64,000 nt of DNA from Seiridium cupressi. Taxonomy: Eukaryota; Ascomycota; Sordariomycetes; Amphisphaeriales; Sporocadaceae. The stretch is from positions 186,001 to 250,000 of the forward strand of contig JARVKI010000036.1 in NCBI GenBank assembly GCA_036674765.1, read 5' to 3'. This document shows, piece by piece, positions 12,100-22,564 of the stretch; positions within the stretch are counted from its first letter, which is position 1, and each line of letters starts with the position of its first letter. The notes under the pieces are model-generated. The model made no database searches. It saw only the letters and a list, made by a program, of their open reading frames with translations, and was not told where the DNA came from. The position numbers were made by a program, and so were the translations under genes.

Positions 12100-14280
12100 T
12101 CATTCCTCATCATCACTGCTATCACCAAATATTGCCTTGAACACCTCTTCCTGCGCTCGCCTGCCCTCGACAGCCTCGTTCACGCTGGAGTCGACCTGAA
12201 CCTTCATTGGCTGCGAAGCGGGGGTCATGGTGTCCGCTGTACTCCGTGCCTCCATCGAGACTGGCTCGTTCCCAGTGCTGTTGTCTTGAGCTTGTTGTAG
12301 TAGCTCGTCGAGAGTGATCGCCGCGCCATTCGTGTTGCTGGCCCTTGTAGTATTGAAGGTCATGGGTGCCGCACTAGCAGCTGTTGAGGTCTTTACTACG
12401 CTCTCGGTCTCAGGTTGAACGTGAGCTGGCGGAGGTACGTTGAATCTCTTACACAGCAACCTTGTAGGGTAGAAATCTGTTGTGGACCTTGTCATGGTGC
12501 CGTACATACCCATTTTCGCAGCATCTTCAGCCGGGTCTGTAGGCTTTGGAGCAGGTTTAGAGACCACTTCCGTGTTGTTCCCGGAGCTCCCACCGAGGAA
12601 CTTTGAAGACGACGAGGTAGTGAATCTTGACGCCATCATGCCCGTCATCGGCCTGAATATCATGGCACAACTATGGAACTCGCGTAGCTCTCGAAGCCAA
12701 TCCTCATTACTTTGCAAAGGTGGTTTGCTTGGTAACGAGGCTTTACCAAACCCTGCCGAATACTCAAGATAGGCACGGTAGCGAGCGCCTTTAGCTTCAT
12801 CGTCAGCATATGGTGCTGTCCCGCTGGCACCACGAGTGATTGCAGCTATTGCAGTATCTTTCTCTAGAGTAGGTATTTGAGCAAGGAGCTCGCGTTGCTT
12901 CTCCTCAGGACTCAAAGCGTAGCCCGCCGGTACTTCCCCTAAAGCTTGCGGTAGGTTGGTCTTCCCCGTGGCAACGGCGATACGATTTCGGGCATCCGGA
13001 TTCAGAAAATCAAAGACTGATTTGCCAGGCAATTGTGCTTCACCCAGAAGGGCTGCCCTCGATTTGGGATCGAGACTCGACGCTTTGGCGGCATCAGCTG
13101 TAGACAAGTAGGCAGGTTTATCAGAATCCCCCTTCTTTTGTTTGCTTGATTTCCATCCAGGTGGTATTTCCGGCGGAGGGTACGTGGCCTCTGAGGTTGT
13201 CGTAGTCGTCGTGTTGTCTGATATAGTACCGAATACAAAGCCTTCTATTGGTAGGCGGCCATCATGACATCTCAAGTTTTTCCCAGCTTTTGACAAAGCA
13301 CTCTTCTTCGGTATGAACACGGGTGCTGCTCGCAAGTTGGGATTCGCGCTTTTCGTGCCCAAAGTCTTCTTCTTTTTCTTGTCTCCCCCGATCGTTCTGT
13401 TGTATGATATCCTCGGACCAACTTCGTAAGGATCATCATCATCCGAGCCGTTGTCGTTGAGAATACCTATCCCAATCCCTCCTCGAATCGGCTTGGCTTT
13501 CTTCTTTTTGAGGGTCGATGGCCGTATCAGAGGTCCATCATCGTCATCTTCTTCAGAGCTCCCACCAGATTTGAGTTTCGTGCTAGATGACATATGGTCC
13601 AACTTTGACTCTACCTTGTAGCCAAGTCCCTTACGATCGAGCTTCTTGACGAAGGCTACCATCTGGACATTCTCGGGAGCAAAGAGATGCGTCTCAGCAT
13701 CCCCTTGCACGTGGACTGCGCCGTTCCCACCGACATCCAGACGTGCTTTCCGGCGGACTCTGGGCCCGATACCTTGGCCTTCTTTCCACCCCATCCGTTT
13801 AAGCAATTTCACGCCCATAGTCTCGCCTCTGGTGCGAAACAGATCGGCGAGCCCGCCCTGTCTAGCCTCATCTTTCTCGGTAGACCCCAAGCCAGCATAC
13901 TCGTTGGCAGTTCTGAGTTTCTCACTTTCCGCTTTCTCCGCAAGGTCCTCGTCATCCATGAAGTCTTCCGGCCGTTGTGATTTCGTTTCTTCGCCATCTT
14001 TCCACCTTTTCGTACGCGACGAAACGAAGGTGCTGGGTGCCCAGCCCTCTTTCGAGCCGACTGTGTTGAAATAGCCAGCGCTAAAGCCGCCCGTGAAAGC
14101 TCCATGGAGGCGCTTGCGACCCCGTTCGTCCGTCACCTCCTGTTTCCAGACAGGCACGTATGATCCATCGTCGCGGACCTCGGAATCGAAGGGCGGCAGC
14201 GGGGTGCCGAAGAGGACGTAGGGCGATTGCTGGGCTTGGAGATCTGCTTCGAAGTCTTTACGCGTGCGCTTGTAGGACAT
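12100..14280 (-). CDS. G-patch domain protein, GPATCH1 / TOUGH family
   Basis: Single-exon gene of 726 residues; the ATG is at 14278-14280. The N-terminus has the conserved block that precedes the G-patch in GPATCH1-type proteins: FGTPLPP near residue 24, HGAFTGGFSAGYFNTVGSKEGW near 59-80 and TFVSSRTKRW near 84-93. The G-patch itself is at about 153-175 (TMGVKLLKRMGWKEGQGIGPR). The rest is Lys- and Asp-rich, with stretches such as SGGSSEEDDDDG and a disordered Ser/Thr-rich C-terminus ending in an acidic DSSDDEE. Family members (human GPATCH1, Arabidopsis TGH) work in the nucleus with the spliceosome, and G-patches recruit and activate DEAH-box helicases. That role is inferred here. No intron is needed. 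Confidence 0.88.
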   Translation of the reverse strand: MSYKRTRKDFEADLQAQQSPYVLFGTPLPPFDSEVRDDGSYVPVWKQEVTDERGRKRLHGAFTGGFSAGYFNTVGSKEGWAPSTFVSSRTKRWKDGEETKSQRPEDFMDDEDLAEKAESEKLRTANEYAGLGSTEKDEARQGGLADLFRTRGETMGVKLLKRMGWKEGQGIGPRVRRKARLDVGGNGAVHVQGDAETHLFAPENVQMVAFVKKLDRKGLGYKVESKLDHMSSSTKLKSGGSSEEDDDDGPLIRPSTLKKKKAKPIRGGIGIGILNDNGSDDDDPYEVGPRISYNRTIGGDKKKKKTLGTKSANPNLRAAPVFIPKKSALSKAGKNLRCHDGRLPIEGFVFGTISDNTTTTTTSEATYPPPEIPPGWKSSKQKKGDSDKPAYLSTADAAKASSLDPKSRAALLGEAQLPGKSVFDFLNPDARNRIAVATGKTNLPQALGEVPAGYALSPEEKQRELLAQIPTLEKDTAIAAITRGASGTAPYADDEAKGARYRAYLEYSAGFGKASLPSKPPLQSNEDWLRELREFHSCAMIFRPMTGMMASRFTTSSSSKFLGGSSGNNTEVVSKPAPKPTDPAEDAAKMGMYGTMTRSTTDFYPTRLLCKRFNVPPPAHVQPETESVVKTSTAASAAPMTFNTTRASNTNGAAITLDELLQQAQDNSTGNEPVSMEARSTADTMTPASQPMKVQVDSSVNEAVEGRRAQEEVFKAIFGDSSDDEE

Positions 14281-17200
14281 TGGTCTTGAGTGGTCTTTGG
14301 CTTGGAGGTGTGCCAGTGCTGGGCGTGGTGTTTGTCATATGCTCAAGATGAGATTATCGACAGAAAGTTGTCCGATAAGGCGTATAGAGGGAGAGCTTAT
14401 CGCTGTAGGCCGATTAGCGCGTTCAAGCGAGTAACCGCAGTGCCCCCACAAGGCGCTAACTTTAACGACCTGAAGCTCTGAAGCTCCTATGGAAGCACAT
14501 CATCGTCACAAATCCAAAGTTCTCCTGGAGAACGTAGAGGGCTGTAAGGGGTGAGGGTTGAACTAATTCGGTTCGTTTTGAGAGTATAGAGCAGCCTACT
14601 CTACCTCCACCACCCTCTTGGTATGAAACATGGGAAGAGCTTATTTGTTCAGCTCGAGCGTTCACTCATTTAACGGCCAGATAAATCAATGTATATACAT
14701 CTCTCGATCGATACCAAAGACTTGCATGTGTTACATACCGGATTGAATGTTGGATTACATTGTACTTCCGAGTTTAGTCCTGCGTGGCCAACTGGTGCAC
14801 CATTCTCTGATATTAGATGTTCATGGCAATGAGATGCTAGTGCAGAGTCACCATATCTACATGTAGGCCACGCCTCTTGTTCTGTTCACATGGGTGAGCA
14901 GTGTTTTCAGTAGGTCTCACGAGCCACGAGCTTGGGGAAGGAACGAGGGACCTGGGAAATCACAATCACTCTTCGTCCATGTCCTTCATAGCGGCCGGCG
15001 TACTGCCAAGCTGTGCTCTTCAGCTAATAGTACAAGTATCCATCCGCGAGATCCTCAGGAGCCATTATGCCAAGTTAACTGCAAGCCCTGAGGATCATCT
15101 CGTGAAAAAAAAAAAAAAATTCTTTTCTTTTTTGGTGTGTGTGTGTGTAAGGGGAGGGGGGGGGAGCATGTAATATCATAATGCAGCAGTACGTACGATG
15201 CTTACTTGTCTTCTACGAAACTCTTCGAGTTGTGCCGCATTTTTCTTGAGGTCATGTCATCTACGGAGGAGTCCCAATTGGCAAGATATTTCGAAAAGAA
15301 AAAGAAAATTGGCAAACAAACCTCATGCCACAATTACATCCGGGGCTGTGGAAAACCACTTGGTGATTTTTCTGCACCGCAATGCCATTACGCGTTGACC
15401 CGGTAAGCCAGCCGTTGGCCATTTAGTACTGATTCCAGTGAAAGTCGGTGTCCGTATCGACTATTATAATACAGTACAGAAGCTCCACATGTCTGTACCT
15501 CAAGCCGTGCATGGTATTGACAATCGTAAGATTCGGTCCTTGGCATATTCTGCAGCCACACACAATGCTGCCCAAAGGCAATTCTGCAATCAGAGCACCG
15601 AAACGAATCGAAATGGGGTTTTGATGGAAAATGGTACTGATCTTCTGGAGCAGCGTTTCCTGGGGCTTAGGACTTGAACCTCGCGACTATATTCCCACTT
15701 TGTATGAGACTCTCTCCAATTATGATGTAGAATTAAACAAAATAAAAGTTTACTGATGAGCGAGTTGCGCCTTTTCAACCCATCCGATACCGAGCTAACT
15801 GAATAGCCACGTGGTATCCCTGGAGAGAGAATATGCTTGATTCTGTGGCCCGGAGGTTGAAGTACTCCTCTGCAGGTTAGAGGGTTTGATGGAATGTCCC
15901 TTTCATGAACATACCACACGAGAGCTATGAAACTCGACGTCTACTCATTACCGAGCTTCCCGCTTACAAATCATGCGAAACTTGACATTACCACCGGAAT
16001 GTTTCCAATCCACGCAACAAGATAAGCCACAGTCTTCAAGGCTCAACGTCTACATCAACCGCTAAACTTGTCTGACTAGAAACGTGTCTTACCAACGACG
16101 TTGCCTGGTCCCCACGGCCATAGGAAATTCACAGGCTCCTGGCAGCTCCGGGGAGGAAAGCTCTTGAAAGATTCCTCCATTAGAATACTATACATGAATA
16201 AGAGTCTTTGCCGAAATAATTAATAGATATGTACCGCGCACTCTTTGGGTCATCATAGACAACGCTCGCTGCATCGCGGACGCTGTCGGACCGACTCAAT
16301 CCTGCGTACACTCTTGCAAAGTTTCAAGCAGTTCTCCGTCGGATCCCTTGAGTCGTATTCGCAGCTACCGTTTCCAAGTTTGCAGGCAGCTTCGTCCCGT
16401 CCGAGATTCGTGACATCAGCCTGACTTATGTACATCTCGGAATCTTTTCAGCTCTAAGCTCTGGGATCGACACCACAGTCGCGTCACCCACTTCAACATT
16501 CGACAAGCCATATTTTTCTCTTAGTATTAGCCTGGCTTAGTGTGCGATCAACATACTTTCGATGTTGTCTCTTATCTCACGATTTCAGTTGGCCCATTTA
16601 TTCCAACAAACAAATATGCAAGCATGGAGCTTGCAGGTGACCTCCCTTGGGCTGTCAAAAACCTGGCATGCTTCCTTAAGACAATTACTCGTCGCTACTT
16701 GAGAGCCAGTCATCTGGCACATAACACCTTGCCAAGCTGTGCGTAGCCTTCTGGGTTTTACCAGGGCCGGGATTCTGTACTTCACGAGGTCTTCTGTCCG
16801 CGGTGCGTATACCTCTGGCAAATGGTAACTGATAGCGTCCAGATTAACCCGTCCCCGATCTGATCTAAAAATGGACCAGCTGTTACGAGGCACATGGGAA
16901 TCTCTTAGAAACCTGATATGAGAGCTGATCAGGCCTATGTCAAGGCAATGGAGCATAAAACCATTATGTCCATAGCCATGTTCTCCTACAAGAGCTTACA
17001 TAATTATGCTGCTGTTTACGATATTAGTGACAGATATGTCAGGCTAACAGTTGATTCTTCTCATACCGTCCCTTGAGATCACCTTAATGATACTGAGAGT
17101 ATCACACATCTCGGAGCACTGTCCATCCAGTACAGACTACTGCGACTTTGGATGGATAAATGTGCGGATAGAGTATATACATGTAATTACGAGGATCTAG

Positions 17201-17878
17201 CCGTCATCGGGAAGACCGCTTGTGCTTTTCATTCAGTTATAAGGACTACAAGCATCAACCTCGATGCCTCCTCCGATTACGCACCATCTCAATTAGGAGA
17301 ATTAATCATATGCTTATTCCAAACGTGTACGCCGGTGCAAGGCTAGTGTGTTAATTTTTTTAAAGAGTGCCCTTAATATGCTAGTTTCTCTGTTCAAGGC
17401 TACAAGTTCCTGCTGCTCTACACTAATAGAAATAAGCTAGTCATCAAAAACCGCCTACCAAGAATGCCGATCCAGTTTATGTCGCGACGTCGCTCGGGAA
17501 TTCCGGACAGCCCCACGACACTAGATAATCGTCTTACAGGTTATCAGATCCACTTTCTACCCTGATTGCCGGAGCCAAGCTTTTTCTCAGGAGAATACAA
17601 GCATTGAGGCGTCCCAAGGAGGCTCCACTGCCAATTTATTTGCCGGTACTCGATAGCTAGAATCCGCGAAGATCTATTCATATCCACCCAGCTCGTCGTC
17701 AACAGTCTCCACTGATGGAGATCTCCTTTGGTACTTTGGGAGAGTATCAAGCAGCCCGACGCGCGTCCGCGCGGTGCGGTGGGACTCATCGCAGGAACCC
17801 ACTGCAATCTAATCTGAATATGAGAGTGTATTCGTGAATGGGCATGACGTATACTGGCATGCTAGGTGAGGCCACTAA
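14281..17878. other. 3.6 kb gene-poor region upstream of the GH3 gene
   Basis: The part next to 14,281 should be the promoter of the G-patch gene. The rest has no supported gene; open frames are below about 125 codons, lack domains and overlap one another on both strands. It contains a poly-A run, a GT microsatellite and a G-run near 15,105-15,164. A candidate tRNA-like T-loop near 15,670 (minus) was examined and does not pair. Confidence 0.6.
15105..15164. repeat. Low-complexity cluster: poly-A, GT repeat, poly-G
   Basis: A run of 15 A (15105-15119) is followed by a T-rich stretch, about seven GT units (15135-15148) and a run of 9 G (15156-15164). The three simple repeats adjoin within 60 bases. 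No gene crosses them. Confidence 0.9.
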
Positions 17879-17885
17879 TATATAA
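17879..17885 (+). promoter_or_regulatory. TATA box of the GH3 gene
   Basis: TATATAA about 75 bases upstream of the ATG at 17960, in a position that fits a core promoter. Transcription start not determined. Confidence 0.5.
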
Positions 17886-17959
17886 GGTTGTAGATCTGGC
17901 GCCTATCATGGCTTTCCGGAGATCACCATCTTGGGATAAACAAGCTCGTTCCATCAGCT

Positions 17960-20691
17960 ATGAAGGCCTTGGGAGTTTTCAACATCGCTGCGGCGGTTTC
18001 GTTCGTTGGCAGAGGGTTGGCGGCCACCAATTCCTCGACCAACTCGTCTACCACCAATGCCTATCTTGCTAGTGGATATCGTATGTTCCTTCGTGCCAGT
18101 ATCTTGTACACTATCTAACAAATCGTGCATACAGTCGACCTCGGTATCGCCAGCAGTGCATACGAAAAGGCTAAGGCGTTTGTCGCGCCTCTAAATGTCA
18201 CACAGAAAATTGCAATCGTGACGGCCTCGGATTTCACTAGCAACAATGCTTCATGGATGGCATACACCAACACCGATGGTGTAGACGGCATCAACTTCTA
18301 TTACTACGTTTCGGGCTTTGTCATGGGCAACGCGCTGACGCAGACCTGGAATCGTGACCTAATCGCCGCTCAATTTAAAGCCGTCGGTGAGGAATATTTT
18401 GGCACTGGCCACAATATGGTCGATGGTGCTCTACTGTCTCCTCTCGGCCGTGTACCCGAAGGTATGTAAAACAATGCTTGAGTACGAGAACTTCGCGCTG
18501 ATGTGATTTAGGTGGTCGTCAAAACGAGGCCTTTTCCCCGGATCCTTATCTCTCTGGTATTTCCGTCGCGGCGGGCGTCAAGGGACAGCAGGAAGCTGGC
18601 GTCATTGCTGGTGTTCGACACTTTTTGCTCTACGAGCAAGAGACGAACAGGATGTCTGGAAGTGGCGGGAGTGGTGGTATGGGGGGTATGACTGGCGGCA
18701 ACTCCACCTCCAATAGCACTACCTCGATTGATGCATCGGCTACTTCAGCTTCGTCTTCGTCAAGCTCTAGCGGCGTATATTCGTCCAATGCTGACGACAA
18801 GACTCTACACGAGGTCTACATGTGGCCTTGGGGAGATGCAATTCAGGCAGGAACCGTCGCTATCATGTGTGCCATGCCTTTGGTCAACGGTACCCATTCT
18901 TGTGAGAACAACGAGCTGTTGAGTGCCAAGCTCAAGGAAGAGCTTGGGTTCCCTGGTCTGGTCTATCCTGACGAGTCGGCGCAATTCTCCAGCTATGACT
19001 CGGCAACCGCAGGTCTAGATTATTCTCCCTCCTCGGATGGACTCTGGACTCAGGCGACCCTTGCCGCGGGTATTGCGAATGGTAGTCTGCCGGAGGAGAG
19101 GCTAGATGATATGGCTATTCGTTCCGTGTTGCCCTACTTCTTTGTTGGCCTTGATACAGCCGAACTGCCCGAGACTGGCGGTTATACTGACTGGCGTGAC
19201 ATCCGTGGAAACCACAGTGCTCTAATTCGGAAAATTGGTGGCGAAGCTATCAGTCTCCTAAAGAACAACAACGCTAATGGTGGTGGCCTTCCACTGAACA
19301 GACCTCACTCGCTCTCTCTGTACGGCTCCCATGCTGGTCCGGCACAGGCTGGTAGGAGATCCCATGATTGGCTAAATGCATGGATTTAAGCTGACTTCGA
19401 AAACTCATTAGGCCCCAACTTTGCTTGGAGTGTTGCCGGAACAGGTGCTGATATCTACGAGGGCCACCTGGTTAGTGGTGGTGGTTCCGGCGACTTGTCT
19501 CTTCCATATGTCATTACACCCTTCAACTCGCTGACACAGAGAGCTGTCCAAGACAACTCTATGATATTCTGGATTATGAACAACAGTATGTACTGCGAGG
19601 CGTCTGTTGTCAAGTCATCGACTGATCCAAATAGCCTACACTAGTTCGAGCAGCGGACAGACCTTCGGCATTGGAGGCGGTACCGGCGTTTCCCCCTCGT
19701 ACGCCAATTATGCCTCTCAATCAGAGGTCTGTCTGGTCTTCATCAACTCGTGGTCAGGTGAGGGTGCCGATCGCGGTGAGCTATCCAACGACGACCAGGA
19801 TAACCTCGTTCTTTCCGTCGCTGAGAGCTGTAACAATACTGTCGTCGTGATCAACTCATCTGGACCCCGCCTCCTCGATGCATGGATCGAGAACGAGAAC
19901 ATAACCGCCGTCCTCTACTCGGGCCTTCTTGGTCAAGAAAGTGGCAACGCAATTGCCGACGTTCTGTGAGTGAACCCACCTGTCGCTTTGGAGAATATGA
20001 CTGACCCAGCCACGCCGTAGATATGGCGATGTTAATCCTAGTGGTAAACTGATTCACACCATTGCCAAGAATGCCTCTGACTACCCTGCCTCTGTATGCG
20101 AGACCACGGAGTGCTCATTCGATGAGGGCGTCTACGTCGATTACCGTTGGTTCGACGCAAATGACATCGAGCCACGGTACCCATTTGGGTAAGTTGTTAC
20201 AATTGTCATTTCTACGCGAGAAAACTTTCTTTTAGTCTGATAATTGACCTCCTGATTTTTGCAGACACGGTCTGAGTTACACGAGCTTCACTTACGGCAC
20301 CGTATCAGCCGCCATCACCAACAGCACAGCTATAAGCCAGAAATATCCCTCCGGCGTCTTGACTCTCGGCGGCCAGGCAGACTTGTACGATGAGGTCATC
20401 AGCGTCTCCACGATCGTGTCGAACACGGGCGCACTAAACGGTGCCGAAGTCGCACAACTCTATTTAAGCTCCCCAAGCGAGGCCAGTCAGCCCGTCCGCA
20501 CTCTGCGGGGTTTCGAGAAGGTCTCGATCCCGGTTGGGCAGACAGCGAACGTCACCTTCAGCGTCCGCCGCCGCGATATCAGCTATTGGGACGTGGCTGC
20601 GCAGTCATGGGCTATTGCTAGTGGGGAGTATACCTTCTCTGTTGGGTCCAGCTCTCGAGACCTGCGCGGTAATGCGACACTGACTATCTAA
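17960..20691 (+). CDS. Secreted glycoside hydrolase family 3 protein (beta-glucosidase-like, atypical active site)
   Basis: Seven exons: 17960-18080, 18135-18461, 18512-19351, 19412-19585, 19635-19965, 20021-20188 and 20265-20691. All six GT..AG introns (49-76 nt) keep the frame, giving 795 residues. A signal peptide is likely at 1-22 (MKALGVFNIAAAVSF, then GLAA). The GH3 barrel, C-terminal alpha/beta domain (SGEGADRGE, GLLGQESGNAIADVLYGDVNP) and a terminal FnIII-like domain (RTLRGFEKVSI) are clear. The general-acid Glu fits E530 in SGEG, and the nucleophile Asp fits D303. The usual surrounding motifs are changed: SDW reads PDE, KH reads RH (185-186), GGRNWEGF reads GGRQNEAF and CSYN reads CAMP. 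A Gly/Ser-rich insert of about 50 residues follows the RH motif. Secreted GH3 enzymes usually cleave beta-glucosides outside the cell; with these changes, substrate and even activity are uncertain. Many NxS/T sites fit secretion. Confidence 0.9.
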
Positions 20692-21349
20692 GACTGCGAC
20701 GGTGGATATTATATGGAACTCAAAGCCTGTGTAGGCTCATGCTACAATTATACTTGCTCTCTCTCAGAGTGAAATCTGCATCATTGAAGTGGTGTGCATT
20801 ATACTCCTCTCTTGGAGGACTTGCATCGTGTTGTCAAGCTGGATTGTTGCTTATGAGTTATGTTGATATATCCTCGTCTTGCATTATTAACTCATGTTAT
20901 TTTCCCACGTCGGATTGAAGTAGGTTACTCGTCTATATAGTGCACTAGTCAACTCTGTGCATATCCGAAAAAATTAACCATGCTTTCAGCGGTCCGACGC
21001 AATAACGAGCTCAGTGTTGTTGGTGTCGTCAGAAGCTCTCCCAATGTGTTAATAAGGCGTAGATAATGCCTAAAACACAGGTCGCTCAGGCTGTTACACT
21101 TCGTAAGTCTAACCGCACTAATCAATGTCTTCGCTACTTCGCAAAATTGAAACGAGAAACTTCTCTCTGGGATCTCTTTGCTCTGCCGCACCACTGTAGC
21201 CAAAGAGAAAGACACGAACAACAGCGAGTAGCACTTTTCAAGTATGCGAAGTATACCGAGGGCACCCCCCACAATAGCTTGTAAGCGGGGCCCATGGTTG
21301 GTGCCCCGCGTTCACATATATAAAGTGGGCTAAAGTCCCTTGAAACCAA
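20692..21349. other. Spacer between the GH3 gene and the tRNA-Ser gene
   Basis: Expected to hold the 3' UTR of the GH3 gene and the 5' flank of the tRNA gene. No gene is supported; short overlapping frames at 20949-21349 on both strands have no domain. Confidence 0.55.
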
Positions 21350-21446
21350 GGCACTTTGGCGGAGTGGTTAACGCGATGCCCTGCTATTATACCCAATAGT
21401 TAAGGCATTCCCTTCGGGGGCGTGTGTTCGAATCACACAGGTGTCG
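21350..21446 (+). tRNA. tRNA-Ser(GCU) with a 16-nt intron
   Basis: A full cloverleaf can be folded. The acceptor stem GGCACTT pairs with AGGTGTC (21439-21445) with two G-U pairs, and G21446 is the discriminator. The D arm is GCG..CGC around GAGTGGTTAA. The anticodon stem ATGCC/GGCAT encloses loop CT-GCT-A..A. The intron, 21387-21402, lies one base after the anticodon, the canonical eukaryotic position. A long variable arm (CCC-TTC-GGG) marks a class II serine tRNA, and the T arm is GTGTG-TTCGAAT-CACAC. The anticodon GCU reads AGC and AGU. Internal A box (TGGCGGAGTGG) and B box (GTTCGAATC) are present. An identical gene lies inverted at 28344-28440. Confidence 0.96.
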
Positions 21447-22303
21447 TATAATCATGCGATCACTCTTTTGCATGAATCATTGTTTTATTTTTTTTATTTT
21501 TTTTTTCTTACAGGGTATATATTATTTATGGAGAGTTACAAGTTGGAAAGCGGCTAGTTGCACCCCAAGTTGTGGACGTTAACAAGTGGCCGTGGGATTC
21601 CAGTCCAGATCGTGATAGGCGACTGCGTATGGTGACATCTCATTTCTGAAGCTAATGTGGATCGGATCACTATGGCTTGGCTTTTTACTGTAATCAGTGA
21701 AATAGAGATGCCATTCGGTACAGTAAACTGATTGATTACTCTATCAAGGCTGCTACCGACGTCGATATCAACTTATATTGACCAGAGGTACCGAGATATC
21801 AAGAGATAACCTAAACCTTTGTAGATGGTATCCGTCTTTTTTCAAACGAGCTAGTGTGTTGCTACACACAGAACTTGGTGTCGCATCGTGGTTGTGATTG
21901 GTATCTCTAGCACCGTTCCTGTTGATGGATAGAATGAAATCATCGTAACAATGACACAGGCAAACAGCGTTGCTAGTTACAACTGTTGTGGAGGCCGCCT
22001 GCTAAATCCTTTACGCCAACTGCCATGGGACACGCCGAGTTGAGGGTAGGTCTACCAGGCAATCTGAACTAATGATGTCAGTCTCCCTCAATTATATGAA
22101 AGCCAAGGTGGTTTAATTACCCATTATAATAGGGATAGCTGGGAAGTCTGTCTTCATGGAATGGTGCTCGATGAATCTGCGAGGGAGCGCTGGTGGAAGT
22201 TGTGTTGTAAGACACATACGTTTGTTCTACGCGAGTCGATACCTCAAAGCGTTCGACATGACCATGAGGGCGTGGTTCGGTCCTTGAGGGTATATTTTCA
22301 GCT
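21447..22303. other. Spacer 3' of tRNA-Ser
   Basis: Apart from the T-rich terminator tract I see nothing recognisable. A short plus-strand frame at 22161-22427 overlaps the opposite-strand candidate small gene and has no domain. Confidence 0.5.
21483..21507 (+). terminator. T-rich Pol III terminator downstream of tRNA-Ser
   Basis: Three T-runs separated by single A residues, and a final C, start about 36 bases past the tRNA 3' end. Runs of at least four T stop RNA polymerase III. The first such run after the gene is within this tract. Confidence 0.6.
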
Positions 22304-22564
22304 TCAGCTTGTTACGCGATGTTCGTTGAGTTCTGTATGTTCGAGTCTTAGGCTAGGTGATGGGGAGAGAAGGTATACAGTGAAAGGGTCGGAGGGCATG
22401 ACAGAGATGATTCTTTGGGTGTACTGACTGATATGTTTCGAGTGGTTTCGACCTCTGTGCCTGTCTCTGCAGCGCCTCGCACAAGTGATGGTTATGGCAA
22501 GGGCAGGTGGTAGAGCGAGAGCTGCTCCAACGATTGCTATGATAACATTAGGTGGTAAGTCCAT
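22304..22564 (-). CDS. Possible small single-pass membrane protein (hypothetical)
   Basis: A frame that opens farther upstream (to 22744) contains an ATG at 22562-22564. From there it encodes 86 residues: MDLPPN, then a hydrophobic helix (VIIAIVGAALALPPALAI, about residues 7-24), then a Cys/Arg/His-rich basic stretch (CARRCRDRHRGRNH) and a polar tail. A helix followed by positive charges fits a membrane segment with a cytosolic C-terminus. I do not recognise the family with certainty. It is encoded about 1.1 kb from, and divergently to, the Clr5-ankyrin gene. It may be a chance frame; no splice or expression evidence is available. Confidence 0.35.
   Translation of the reverse strand: MDLPPNVIIAIVGAALALPPALAITITCARRCRDRHRGRNHSKHISQYTQRIISVMPSDPFTVYLLSPSPSLRLEHTELNEHRVTS

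Noticed and set aside
15640..15690. Possible tRNA T-arm on the minus strand (GGTTCAAGTCC)
   Set aside because: The bases around the loop do not form a five-pair stem and no D or anticodon arm can be placed upstream.
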